A DNA stretch of 64,000 nucleotides, taken from positions 1,984,001 to 2,048,000 of the forward strand of contig NZ_CP116871.1 of assembly GCF_031885415.1 (NCBI RefSeq). Direction: 5' to 3'. Below, in pieces: positions 26,344 through 34,456 of this stretch. Position 1 is the first letter of the stretch. The number at the start of each line of letters is the position of its first letter. Source of the DNA: Microbacterium forte (lineage in GTDB: Bacteria; Actinomycetota; Actinomycetes; Actinomycetales; Microbacteriaceae). The notes under the pieces were generated by a model. It was not told the origin of the DNA and ran no database searches. It saw nothing but the letters and a program-made list of their open reading frames with translations. Made by a program: the position numbers and the translations under genes.

Positions 26344-27047
26344 GCGTCCGCATCGGCGTCATCACCTTCCCCGGCTCGCTCGACGACCGCGACGCTCAGC
26401 GCGCCGTGCGCATCGCCGGCGCCGAGCCCGTCGCCCTCTGGCACGGTTCGCACGACCTCGAAGGCGTCGATGCCCTGGTGCTGCCCGGTGGCTTCAGCTA
26501 CGGCGACTACCTGCGCGCCGGAGCGATCGCCGCGCTGTCGCCGATCATGAGCGAGGTCAAGGACGCAGCCGCCAAGGGCATGCCGATCCTCGGCATCTGC
26601 AACGGCTTCCAGATGCTCGTCGAGGCGCACCTGCTGCCCGGCGGCCTGATCCGCAACGACCACCAGCACTTCGTGCGTCGCGACCAGAAGCTCATCGTCG
26701 AGAACTCCGACACGGCGTGGACGAACCGCTTCCGCACCGGCCAGGAGATCACGATCCCGCTGAAGAACGCCGACGGCGGCTACATCGCCGACGAAGAGAC
26801 GCTCGACCGTCTCGAGGGCGAGGGTCTCGTGGCCTTCCGCTATGCGGGCGTCAACCCCAACGGATCGCTGCGCGACATCGCCGGACTCACCAACGAGGCG
26901 GGCAACGTCGTGGGGCTCATGCCGCACCCCGAGCACGCCACCGAGGCCGGCTTCGGTCCCGACACCTCGGCCGCCATGCGCTCGGGCCTCGACGGACTCG
27001 ACTTCTTCACGAGCGCGGTCGCCGCGGTCGTGCGCGTCGCCGCGTAA
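26340..27047 (+). CDS. purQ: phosphoribosylformylglycinamidine synthase glutaminase subunit PurQ
   Basis: 235 residues. A class I glutamine amidotransferase: nucleophile Cys in G-I-C-N-G-F-Q-M-L and the His-Glu pair in [18 protein letters not shown] is the PurQ signature. It supplies ammonia to PurL in purine synthesis. purL is not next to it: a gene on the opposite strand follows. Confidence 0.96.
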   Translation: MSVRIGVITFPGSLDDRDAQRAVRIAGAEPVALWHGSHDLEGVDALVLPGGFSYGDYLRAGAIAALSPIMSEVKDAAAKGMPILGICNGFQMLVEAHLLPGGLIRNDHQHFVRRDQKLIVENSDTAWTNRFRTGQEITIPLKNADGGYIADEETLDRLEGEGLVAFRYAGVNPNGSLRDIAGLTNEAGNVVGLMPHPEHATEAGFGPDTSAAMRSGLDGLDFFTSAVAAVVRVAA

Positions 27048-27138
27048 GCACCGCCTGAGCACCGAGGGGCACGCGGGCGCGCCGGTCAGCAGCCCGCCAG
27101 GGCCGGGGCCGGTCGACGCGGCATCCGCACCCCTACCC

Positions 27139-27264
27139 GGGGTCGATTCCGCACCCCGCACACAGCCGGGGTCGATTCCGCATCGGAAACGACCGAATCG
27201 GATGCCTTTTTGACTCCGCATCGGTCTGGAAAAGCGAAACTGACCTCGCAATCGCAATCGCAAT
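27139..27264. repeat. short repeats and weak hairpin after purQ
   Basis: The 239-base gap after purQ holds two copies of CCGGGGTCGATTCCGCA (about 27138 and 27167), an imperfect hairpin around 27177-27203 followed by CCTTTTT that could terminate purQ, and three TCGCAA units at 27246-27263. I see no gene here. Confidence 0.5.
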
Positions 27265-27286
27265 CGCGTCCGGCGGGAGTCGCCGA

Positions 27287-28549
27287 TCAGTCGGCGGGAA
27301 GGCTGAAGGGGTTGTCCCCCGCGGCCGCGAGCAGGTACCAGGCCGTCGCGCCGGTGTGCAGGCTGGCGTAGTAGAGGTCGCCGAAGCCGGAATCCAGGCC
27401 GTCGGTCGACGTCGCCACGATGCCCTTGCCGTCTCCGTTCGCCGCGTCGCGCTGGCCGAGTCGGATGCTGCTCAGCAGCGCCTCCGCGCGGTCGGCGTCG
27501 CCCGCTCCGTCCCTCAGCTTCAGGGCCAGTGCCAGGTGTCCGCTGCCCTCGAACCACACCTTGGAGGTGTCGACGTGGCTGATGGACGGGCCGGTGTACG
27601 GCCCGTCGGTGGCCATGAGGTTCGCGAGCGCCCAGTCGACAGCCGCACCGTACCGCGGGTCACCCGTGCCGAGCAGCGTCCAGGTCTGGGCGTCGAGCGG
27701 CACCGGATAGACGTTCGTGGTCGACCCGTCGAGCAGCGTGCCGGTGTCGACGTGACCGTCTGCGCTCTGCATCGCGGCGACGAATGCCGTGGCCACCGCC
27801 GCTCTGTCGGCCCACACGGGGTCGCCGGTCAGCTGGGCCAGCTGCGTGAAGAAGCCGGCGATATCGGTGTTGTGCTCGGTGGACTTCCACTCCAGCGAAG
27901 AGCCGTTCTCGAGCTGACCCCCCGTATAGCCGAAGGGGGCCCGCGCCATGTCGGCGGTGTTGGTCTGGATCCAGTCGGCGATCCGCACGGCTCCGTCGAG
28001 GTACTTCGACTCGCCGGTCGCGTGGAAGAGACGCGCGAGCGCCATGCCCGCCCACGCCTGATTGCCCGTGAAGGTGCCCGGGCCGGTGATCTCGACGCGC
28101 CCCTGTCGGATGCCGTGGGGTTCGTACGACGTGCGGACTCGCCCGTCGCCGATCGGATCGTTCGCCTGCACGAAGAGCAGGGTGTCGCCGATGGTCTGCG
28201 CCCGGCGGATGTCGTCCGGCAGGCCCCTGGCGGTGTACGCGATCACGACGAGTGCGTCGTCGTAGACGAAGGACGGAGTGAAGTCCCACGTCGGCAGGTC
28301 GGTGAAGAACCCTCCCTCGTAGCTGCGAGGGAGGCACTGCCCGGCACCGTCGCAGAACTCGTCGACACGGGCATCGAGGAACTCGTAGGCCAGGGCGACG
28401 GAGAGCGTGGGGTCGGAGGCGACGTCGGCGGTCGGAGCGTCGGCGGGGCCATCACCCGAGGCTGCGGTCGTCGCGCCCGCGACCAGGGCGGCGGCGATGA
28501 GCGCGGCGGCGATCATCCACGGAGCCGATCGACGCGACGAACCCGACAT
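27287..28549 (-). CDS. secreted alpha-helical-barrel protein of unknown function
   Basis: 420 residues from ATG 28549; the longer frame lies in the promoter region of the VOC gene. A signal peptide or anchor (W-M-I-A-A-A-L-I-A-A-A-L-V-A-G-A) is followed by a low-complexity stretch. The main domain has repeated helical pairs with aromatic and Gly residues, such as N-Q-A-W-A-G-M-A-L-A-R-L-F and W-A-D-R-A-A-V-A-T-A-F-V. This is the look of (alpha/alpha)6 toroid glycoside hydrolases or lyases. The family is not identified and no catalytic residue can be named. It converges on purQ. Confidence 0.7.
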   Translation of the reverse strand: MSGSSRRSAPWMIAAALIAAALVAGATTAASGDGPADAPTADVASDPTLSVALAYEFLDARVDEFCDGAGQCLPRSYEGGFFTDLPTWDFTPSFVYDDALVVIAYTARGLPDDIRRAQTIGDTLLFVQANDPIGDGRVRTSYEPHGIRQGRVEITGPGTFTGNQAWAGMALARLFHATGESKYLDGAVRIADWIQTNTADMARAPFGYTGGQLENGSSLEWKSTEHNTDIAGFFTQLAQLTGDPVWADRAAVATAFVAAMQSADGHVDTGTLLDGSTTNVYPVPLDAQTWTLLGTGDPRYGAAVDWALANLMATDGPYTGPSISHVDTSKVWFEGSGHLALALKLRDGAGDADRAEALLSSIRLGQRDAANGDGKGIVATSTDGLDSGFGDLYYASLHTGATAWYLLAAAGDNPFSLPAD

Positions 28550-28696
28550 CAAGACCCCCTCGGTGTGGACCGCGGTTCGAGTGCACGACCCGCGAGCGAC
28601 CAGGAGGCCACGTGCAAAATGCTGGCATACCAAGAAGTCCGAGCGGAAGGGGCGAAGGTCTAGTCTTCGCCTCATCCGGCGTGTCGCGCTCGCGAG

Positions 28697-28712
28697 TAGC
28701 ATCCGACGCATG
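28697..28712 (+). promoter_or_regulatory. leaderless-type promoter of the VOC gene
   Basis: TAGCAT (28697-28702) ends 7 bases before the ATG at 28710; no ribosome-binding site. Confidence 0.5.
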
Positions 28713-29159
28713 CCCATCACACTGGAGAACGTCGGCATCGCCGTGCGCGACCTCGACGCGACCATCGACTTCTTCACCGATCTCGGCCTCACCGTGCTCG
28801 GCCGCGACGAGGTCAGCGGAGAGTGGGCCGACACCGCAGTCGGCCTCGACGGCAATCATGCGAAGATCGCCGTGCTGCAGACACCGGACGGCCACGGTCA
28901 GCTCGAGCTGTTCGAGTACATCCACCCCGACGCGATCGAGACCGAGCCCACGCTGCCGAACGAGATCGGGATGCACCGGGTGGCGTTCTCGGTGGACGAC
29001 ATCGACGAGTCCCTGGCCATCGCCGCCCGGCATGGATTCCGGCCCCTGCGGGGAGTCGCGAACTACCAGGACGTCTACAAGCTCACCTACCTGCGTGGCC
29101 CGAGCGGGATCCTCGTGATGCTCGCGCAGGACCTCACGAAGGATGCCCCAGCGGGCTAG
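28710..29159 (+). CDS. VOC-superfamily (glyoxalase-like) protein
   Basis: 149 residues. Two beta-alpha-beta-beta-beta modules: L-E-N-V-G-I-A-V-R-D-L-D at the start and M-H-R-V-A-F-S-V-D-D-I-D in the middle, with likely metal ligands His (residue 92 region), Glu (L-E-L-F-E) and Glu/Tyr at the end. VOC proteins include glyoxalases, dioxygenases and resistance proteins; the substrate is unknown. Its stop shares the tetranucleotide CTAG (29156-29159) with the stop of the converging DUF1761 gene. Confidence 0.85.
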   Translation: MPITLENVGIAVRDLDATIDFFTDLGLTVLGRDEVSGEWADTAVGLDGNHAKIAVLQTPDGHGQLELFEYIHPDAIETEPTLPNEIGMHRVAFSVDDIDESLAIAARHGFRPLRGVANYQDVYKLTYLRGPSGILVMLAQDLTKDAPAG

Positions 29160-29584
29160 CCGAGCGCAGGCGGCCAGACGCCGATGATCAGCGCCATGAC
29201 CACGATCGTGACGAGCTCGTGGGCGATGTTCATGGTGGTCAGCGCTGTCGGGCGCCCCTCGAACGCATCGTGGGTGATGAACCGCGCGGCGGTGAATCCG
29301 GCCCACAGCAGCACACCGGTGACGACGGCCGCCCAGAAGAACGACCCGTCGTAGAAGTGCCACGCGATGGCGGAGGCTCCGGCCAGCACCCAGGCCGTCG
29401 CGAAGCTCACGAACACGGTGGTGATGATCGCCATCGTCGCGCTCGAGCCCGGGCGATCCATGTCGACGTTCGCGAGCTTCGACCAGCGCGTGCCGAACAC
29501 CTTCGGGGAGTACCAGATCGTGCCGACGACCATGCTCGACGCGGTCGCGAGCAGAACCGCCCAGTAGTTGATCTCGGGAACCAT
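29156..29584 (-). CDS. DUF1761 family membrane protein
   Basis: 142 residues with four hydrophobic segments. The start N-Y-W-A-V-L-L-A-T-A-S-S-M-V-V-G-T-I-W-Y and following S-P-K-V-F-G-T-R-W are diagnostic of DUF1761. Function is unknown. Three-prime ends of this gene and the VOC gene overlap by four bases. Confidence 0.85.
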   Translation of the reverse strand: MVPEINYWAVLLATASSMVVGTIWYSPKVFGTRWSKLANVDMDRPGSSATMAIITTVFVSFATAWVLAGASAIAWHFYDGSFFWAAVVTGVLLWAGFTAARFITHDAFEGRPTALTTMNIAHELVTIVVMALIIGVWPPALG

Positions 29585-29695
29585 GACAGCCTCCAGTCGT
29601 CGGATGCCCGAAGCCTACTCCCGGGCTGCAAGTCGCTGTGGAGCGGCGTGGAATATCGCGTTGCCGAAACGATTCGATCGCAATGGTGGCAGACC

Positions 29696-29722
29696 TGCAA
29701 GCGTTTGCACTAATCTGATCCC
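29696..29722 (+). promoter_or_regulatory. LacI-type operator and leaderless promoter of the GH13 gene
   Basis: TGCAAGCGTTTGCA (29696-29709) is an inverted repeat with TGCAA/TTGCA arms, as in MalR-type operators. TAATCT (29711-29716) follows one base later and ends 6 bases before the ATG. A bound LacI protein would cover the -10 box. The regulator gene at 31454 is the likely partner. Confidence 0.75.
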
Positions 29723-31384
29723 ATGGCACAGCTTGAGCAGATCGCAGCCCCCGGTTCCGAGTGGTGGCGCAGCGCGGTCATCTACCAGATCTACCCTCGT
29801 TCGTTCGCCGACGCCTCTGGTGACGGCATCGGCGACCTGCCCGGCATCACCAGCCGGCTCGACTCCCTGAAGGAGCTCGGCGTCGACGCGATCTGGCTGA
29901 GCCCGTTCATGACGAGCCCGCAGCGTGACGCGGGATACGACGTGGCCGACTACCGCGACGTCGACCCGCTCTTCGGCACGCTCGACGACTTCGACACCAT
30001 GCTCGACGAGGCGCACGCCCGCGGCATCCGCGTCGTCGTCGACCTGGTCCCGAACCACTCGTCTGCTCAGCACGCCTGGTTCCAGGAGGCGCTGAAGGCG
30101 GCTCCCGGCAGCCCCGAGCGAGCACGGTACATCTTCCGCGACGGCAAGGGCGAGAACGGCGAGCTGCCCCCCAACAACTGGGAATCCGTCTTCGGCGGCG
30201 GCATGTGGGAGCGCATCACCGAGGCCGACGGCACTCCCGGCCAGTGGTATCTGCACATCTTCGACCCCACGCAGCCCGACTTCGACTGGAACAACGAAGA
30301 GGTGCGCGAGGAGTTCCGCTCCATCCTCCGCTTCTGGCTCGACCGCGGCGTCGACGGCTTCCGCGTCGACGTGGCTCACGGCATGATCAAGGCCGAGGGC
30401 CTGCCCGACTACACCCCGCCGGCCGACGCCGACTCGATGGGCGGCGGCGAGGACGACGTGCCGTACTGGGGGCAGGACGGCGTGCACGAGATCTACCGCG
30501 ACTGGCACAAGGTGCTCGCCGAGTACGACGGCGATCGCGCACTGTGCGGCGAGGCCTGGATGCCGACGCTGAAGCAGACTGCTCTGTGGGTGCGCCCCGA
30601 CGAGATGCACCAGACGTTCAACTTCCCGTACCTGATGACCGAGTGGGACGCGAAGGCTCTCGGCGACGTCATCCGCGAATCCCTCGACGCGTTCGGTGCG
30701 GTCGGTGCTCCGAGCACCTGGGTGCTGTCGAACCACGATGTCGTGCGCCACGCCTCGCGCCTCGCACTGACCGCCGAGAACCCGCAGGGTGAGGGCATCG
30801 GTCCGAACACCCCGCACAAGCCCGACACCGCGATCGGACTCGCCCGCGCCCGCGCGGCGACGACCGTGATGCTCGCCCTCCCCGGCTCCGCCTACCTCTA
30901 TCAGGGCGAAGAGCTCGGCCTGCCCGAGGCGATGGAGATCCCCGACGCGTTCCGTCAGGACCCGACGTGGTTCCGCACGAACGGCGAGCGCTACGGACGA
31001 GACGGATGCCGCGTGCCGCTGCCGTGGGAGGCGGATGCTCCGGCGTTCGGCTTCAACGAGACCGGCGCGTCGTGGCTGCCGCAGCCGGCCGACTGGGCAT
31101 CGTACTCGCGGGATGTCGAGGAGGTCGACCCCTCGTCGACGCTCGCGCTCTACAAGCGCCTGCTCGCCGGACGCCGGGAGTACGGCTTCGGCAGCGGCTC
31201 GCTGGTGTGGGCGGACGCCGGAGCGGATGCGGTGGCATTCCGCCGCGGCGACGTGCACGTGCTCGCGAACCTGGGCACCGAGCCGATCCCGCTGCCCGCC
31301 GACGCGTTCGTGATCCTGCAGAGCCAGCTGTTCGACGGCGGCGCTGTGCCGGTCGACACGGCCGTCTGGTACACCACGGCGTAA
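29723..31384 (+). CDS. GH13 alpha-glucosidase (oligo-1,6-glucosidase/maltase type)
   Basis: 553 residues without signal peptide, so cytoplasmic. The (beta/alpha)8 GH13 domain has W-W-R-S-A-V-I-Y-Q-I-Y-P-R-S-F near the start and region I D-L-V-P-N-H. The nucleophile is Asp216 in F-R-V-D-V-A-H, the acid/base Glu277 in C-G-E-A-W, and the transition-state Asp339 in S-N-H-D-V. These match subfamilies that hydrolyse maltose, isomaltose or related oligosaccharides from the non-reducing end. It is followed by a strong terminator and a LacI gene. Confidence 0.94.
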   Translation: MAQLEQIAAPGSEWWRSAVIYQIYPRSFADASGDGIGDLPGITSRLDSLKELGVDAIWLSPFMTSPQRDAGYDVADYRDVDPLFGTLDDFDTMLDEAHARGIRVVVDLVPNHSSAQHAWFQEALKAAPGSPERARYIFRDGKGENGELPPNNWESVFGGGMWERITEADGTPGQWYLHIFDPTQPDFDWNNEEVREEFRSILRFWLDRGVDGFRVDVAHGMIKAEGLPDYTPPADADSMGGGEDDVPYWGQDGVHEIYRDWHKVLAEYDGDRALCGEAWMPTLKQTALWVRPDEMHQTFNFPYLMTEWDAKALGDVIRESLDAFGAVGAPSTWVLSNHDVVRHASRLALTAENPQGEGIGPNTPHKPDTAIGLARARAATTVMLALPGSAYLYQGEELGLPEAMEIPDAFRQDPTWFRTNGERYGRDGCRVPLPWEADAPAFGFNETGASWLPQPADWASYSRDVEEVDPSSTLALYKRLLAGRREYGFGSGSLVWADAGADAVAFRRGDVHVLANLGTEPIPLPADAFVILQSQLFDGGAVPVDTAVWYTTA

Positions 31385-31392
31385 GCCGGACA

Positions 31393-31435
31393 CGGTGGGG
31401 CCGCGGCATCCGATGGGGATGCCGCGGCCCCACCG
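31393..31435. terminator. strong terminator after the GH13 gene
   Basis: A perfect 19-bp stem (31393-31411 with 31417-31435) and a 5-base loop, very GC-rich. It ends 18 bases before the next ATG, so the LacI gene is either read through or has its own promoter near the hairpin. Confidence 0.85.
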
Positions 31436-31453
31436 ACTCAGAGAGGAATCCCC

Positions 31454-32461
31454 ATGGCGAGCATCGATGAGGTCGCCCGGCTCGCCGGCGTCTCGACCGC
31501 GACGGTCTCGCGCGCTCTGAGCGGCCGAGGCCACGTGTCGGAGTCTGCTCGCCAACGCGTGCAGGAGGCGGCGGCGACGCTCGGATACGTGGTCTCGTCT
31601 CGAGCCTCGAGCCTGGCGTCGGGTCGCACCCGCAACATCGGCGTGGTGGTGCCCTTTCTCGACCGCTGGTTCTTCAGCACCGTGCTGTCGGGGGTGTCGT
31701 CGGCGCTGATGCGCGAGGGCTACGACATCACCCTCTACAACATCACCGCCGACAAGGACGTGCGCCGCCACGTGTTCGACACGTTCCTGCGGCGGCAGCG
31801 GGTCGACGCCGTGATCGCGGTGTCGATCGAGCTCGACGCCGACGAGACGCAGCACCTGCTCGACCTCGGGCTGCCGGTGATCGCGATCGGCGGCCCGAAT
31901 CCGAAGCTCGACACGCTGACGGTCGACGACGTGGCCGTCGCGCAGCTCGCCACAGAGCACCTGATCGGTCTCGGGCACCATGACATCGCCCACATCGGCG
32001 CGAACCCCGAGTTCGACATCGACTTCCACATCCCGACGAACCGTCGCCTGGGGTTCGAGAAGGCACTGGCGAAGGCCGGAATCCCCCTGAACCCCGCCTT
32101 CCTCGAACCGGCCGACTTCACCGTCGAGGGCGGATACCGCGCGGCGAAGCAGCTGCTCGGCCGCCCGGGCCCCCGGCCCACCGCCGTGTTCGCGGCATCC
32201 GACGAGATGGCCATCGGTGCGATCCTCGCCGCCCGCGACCTCGGCTTCGCCGTGCCGGACGACCTCTCGATCGTGGGCATCGACGGCCATGAGCTCGGCG
32301 AGTTCTTCCGGCTCAGCACGGTCGACCAGTTCCCGCTGGGTCAGGGTGAGCGCGCGGCGGATGCCGTGCTCGCCAAGCTCGCCGACGGAGAGGCCGCGGG
32401 CATACCCGCAGAGCTCCCCTATGAGCTGAACGTCCGAGGAACGACCGCGCGCCTGGTCTGA
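31454..32461 (+). CDS. LacI-family regulator of the GH13 gene (MalR-like)
   Basis: 335 residues. HTH I-D-E-V-A-R-L-A-G-V-S-T-A-T-V-S-R-A-L and hinge helix R-A-S-S-L-A-S-G, then the sugar-binding core with A-V-F-A-A-S-D-E-M-A-I-G and V-G-I-D-G-H-E-L. GAGAGGAA lies 7 bases before the ATG. Position directly behind the alpha-glucosidase and the TGCAAGCGTTTGCA box in front of that gene make it the likely repressor, released by maltose or a similar sugar. Confidence 0.9.
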   Translation: MASIDEVARLAGVSTATVSRALSGRGHVSESARQRVQEAAATLGYVVSSRASSLASGRTRNIGVVVPFLDRWFFSTVLSGVSSALMREGYDITLYNITADKDVRRHVFDTFLRRQRVDAVIAVSIELDADETQHLLDLGLPVIAIGGPNPKLDTLTVDDVAVAQLATEHLIGLGHHDIAHIGANPEFDIDFHIPTNRRLGFEKALAKAGIPLNPAFLEPADFTVEGGYRAAKQLLGRPGPRPTAVFAASDEMAIGAILAARDLGFAVPDDLSIVGIDGHELGEFFRLSTVDQFPLGQGERAADAVLAKLADGEAAGIPAELPYELNVRGTTARLV

Positions 32462-32495
32462 TCGCGCTGGCCCCGCGACGGGCATACTCTCGTCG

Positions 32496-33761
32496 TCATC
32501 GCGCGCGTCGCGCCACGGCATTCCGCCGCGCGAGGATGCTGCCGCCGATGACCGCCGCGATGAGGGACCCCAGCAGCACGCCGATCTTGACGTGCTCGTC
32601 GGCGATCGAACTCGACCCGTAGGCGAGCTCGCCGACCAGCAGGGAGACGGTGAATCCGATCCCCGCGAGGAAGGCCATGCCGGTCAGGTCGGGCCAGCGC
32701 AGCGTCTCGTCGAGGCGCAGCGCCGGCACGCGGCTGAGCAGGAAGGTGGTCGCGAGGATCCCGATCGGTTTGCCCAAGACGAGTCCGACGATGATTCCGA
32801 TCGCGATCGGGTCGGTGAGAGCCGACCGCAGCCCCTCGACACCGCCGATGGTGACTCCGGCCGCGAAGAAGGCGAAGACCGGCACGGCGAACAGCGTCGC
32901 CACGACGCCCCACCGATCGGCGAAGTGCGGGGCCAGACCGTCGTACACCGGCTCGCCGTCGGCATCCACTCCCCGTGGGACCCTGGCACGCTCGGTCGGC
33001 ACGACGGGCACGACGAAGCCCAGCAGCACGCCGGCGACCGTGGCGTGGATCCCTGCGGCGTGGATGCAGACCCAGACCGCTACGGCGAGGGGCAGCAGGA
33101 TCCACCACGCTCGAACACCCTTCTGCACGAGGAGGGCGAATCCGGCGAGCGGAAGCAGGGCGAGCGTGAGCCACGGGAAGCTGATCGTGTCGGTGTAGAA
33201 CGTGGCGATGATCGTGATGGCGATGAGGTCGTCGATGATGGCGAGAGTCAGCAGGAAGACGCGCAGAGCGGGCGGCAGGAACCTGCCCACCACGGCGATC
33301 ACGGCCACGGCGAACGCGATGTCCGTCGCGGTCGGGATGGCCCAGCCGCGCAGGGCGTCACCGTCGCCGGCGTTGATGACGGCGAAGATGACCGCGGGCA
33401 CGATCACTCCGCCGACGGCCGCGGCGATCGGCAGCGCGGCCTGGCGGGGGTCGCGCAGGCGACCGGTGACGAACTCCTCCTTCAGCTCGAGACCGACGAC
33501 GAAGAAGAAGATCGCCAGCAGGCCGTCGGCCGCCCAGGCGCCGATGCTGAGGTCGAGGTGCAGCGCGGGGATGCCGAAGGTGAAGTCGCGCACGGACTCG
33601 TACCACGACACCGCGGAGGTGTTGGCGAGGATCAGCGCGGCGACGGTGGCGGCGAGCAGGAGCGAGCCACCGAGGACGTCGCTGCGGGCGTTGTTCCGGA
33701 TGCCGCGCCACAGCTCGTGCGGAGCCAGGCGGAGACGGGGACGGGAAGGAGAAGTGGACAC
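32496..33761 (-). CDS. nhaA: Na+/H+ antiporter NhaA
   Basis: 421 residues with about 12 membrane segments. The paired aspartates of the ion site appear in L-A-I-I-D-D-L-I-A-I, and P-T-A-T-D-I-A-F-A precedes them as in E. coli NhaA. G-L-E-L-K-E-E-F is the conserved loop after helix 2. It exchanges sodium for protons across the membrane. Compared with E. coli NhaA (388 residues) there is an insertion in the middle (residues about 255-275). Confidence 0.95.
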   Translation of the reverse strand: MSTSPSRPRLRLAPHELWRGIRNNARSDVLGGSLLLAATVAALILANTSAVSWYESVRDFTFGIPALHLDLSIGAWAADGLLAIFFFVVGLELKEEFVTGRLRDPRQAALPIAAAVGGVIVPAVIFAVINAGDGDALRGWAIPTATDIAFAVAVIAVVGRFLPPALRVFLLTLAIIDDLIAITIIATFYTDTISFPWLTLALLPLAGFALLVQKGVRAWWILLPLAVAVWVCIHAAGIHATVAGVLLGFVVPVVPTERARVPRGVDADGEPVYDGLAPHFADRWGVVATLFAVPVFAFFAAGVTIGGVEGLRSALTDPIAIGIIVGLVLGKPIGILATTFLLSRVPALRLDETLRWPDLTGMAFLAGIGFTVSLLVGELAYGSSSIADEHVKIGVLLGSLIAAVIGGSILARRNAVARRAR

Positions 33762-33825
33762 GAAGAGACCTCACGCGAGAGAAGGGGTGAACGGCGCGGA
33801 AGACCACACCCCATCGAGGCGTGGT

Positions 33826-33999
33826 CTAGTCGCGTGGCGGCGGGCAGCCCGCGATCTCACCGTGCGAGAGTGTGCCCCAGACGCTGGTCCAGCCATTCGT
33901 GCCCGGGTGCATGACGACGCGCATCGACTTCCTCATCGGGGTCGCCGAACGCAGCTCATGCGGAGCGCGCGTCGAGCCGGCGATCGAGAGAAGGGCCAT
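33826..33999 (-). CDS. small hypothetical ORF
   Basis: A 57-residue frame (M-A-L-L-S-I-A-G-S-T...G-C-P-P-P-R-D) in the 270-base gap between nhaA and arsR. No family is recognised and the ribosome-binding site is weak (AGG 8 bases upstream). It may be real, since it is the only open frame here with ordinary composition, or chance. Confidence 0.3.
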   Translation of the reverse strand: MALLSIAGSTRAPHELRSATPMRKSMRVVMHPGTNGWTSVWGTLSHGEIAGCPPPRD

Positions 34000-34031
34000 G
34001 GAGCAAGCCTATCGGGGTGTGCCTGACCGAC

Positions 34032-34373
34032 TCAGACGCGTCGCAGCGCTTCTCCGGCCGCGTCGAGCGCGCCGTCGGCGAGAGAGAAATACGCCCACTT
34101 GCCGCGCTGCTCGCGAGTGACGAGTCCGGCGTCGGCCAGGAGCTTCATGTGGTGCGAGACGGTGCCCTGCGAGAGGCCGACCGGGGCGGTGAGATCGCAG
34201 ATGCAGGCCTCGCCGCCCTCCGCCGACGAGATGAGCGAGAGCAGGCGGATGCGCGTGGGGTCTCCGAGTGCTTTGAAGAGGTGCGCGATGCGCTCGGCCT
34301 CGGCGACCGGCAGCCCGGCTGCGGTGCCCGGGGTGCAGCAGGCGGTCTGCTCGATCGTCACCGGAAGCGTCAT
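34032..34373 (-). CDS. arsR: ArsR/SmtB-family arsenic-responsive repressor
   Basis: 113 residues. Winged helix: L-F-K-A-L-G-D-P-T-R-I-R-L-L-S-L and recognition helix G-L-S-Q-G-T-V-S-H-H-M-K-L-L. Metal-site Cys residues are C12-C13 at the N-terminus and C57/C59 in A-C-I-C-D-L; this arrangement resembles the Corynebacterium ArsR arsenite site (adjacent N-terminal Cys plus one near 55). Divergent from the flavoprotein-arsC operon, with a long inverted repeat between them. Confidence 0.92.
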   Translation of the reverse strand: MTLPVTIEQTACCTPGTAAGLPVAEAERIAHLFKALGDPTRIRLLSLISSAEGGEACICDLTAPVGLSQGTVSHHMKLLADAGLVTREQRGKWAYFSLADGALDAAGEALRRV

Positions 34374-34384
34374 GCGACCATCCT

Positions 34385-34414
34385 CTCACGTATTGACATT
34401 CTTCGATACGTGAG
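34385..34414. promoter_or_regulatory. ArsR operator between arsR and the ars operon
   Basis: CTCACGTAT (34385-34393) and ATACGTGAG (34406-34414) are perfect 9-bp arms, extendable to 12 with one mismatch. The site lies 12 bases upstream of arsR and 43 upstream of the flavoprotein gene, placing both under one repressor. Confidence 0.8.
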
Positions 34415-34456
34415 CGACGCTTTTCATATCGATGATTTTCAATCTGAGGGGATGCG

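Noticed and set aside
27246..27263. TCGCAA triplicate as a phase-variation tract
   Set aside because: Six-base unit in a non-coding gap, with no promoter or start codon in reach.
29615..32521. 968-residue minus-strand frame across the GH13 and LacI genes
   Set aside because: Spans two well-supported genes and a terminator, with shadow-type composition.
32496..33761. nhaA as the missing arsenite exporter of the ars module
   Set aside because: Sequence is clearly NhaA (paired Asp in helix with L-A-I-I-D-D); it is transcribed separately and no ArsB or Acr3 motif is present.
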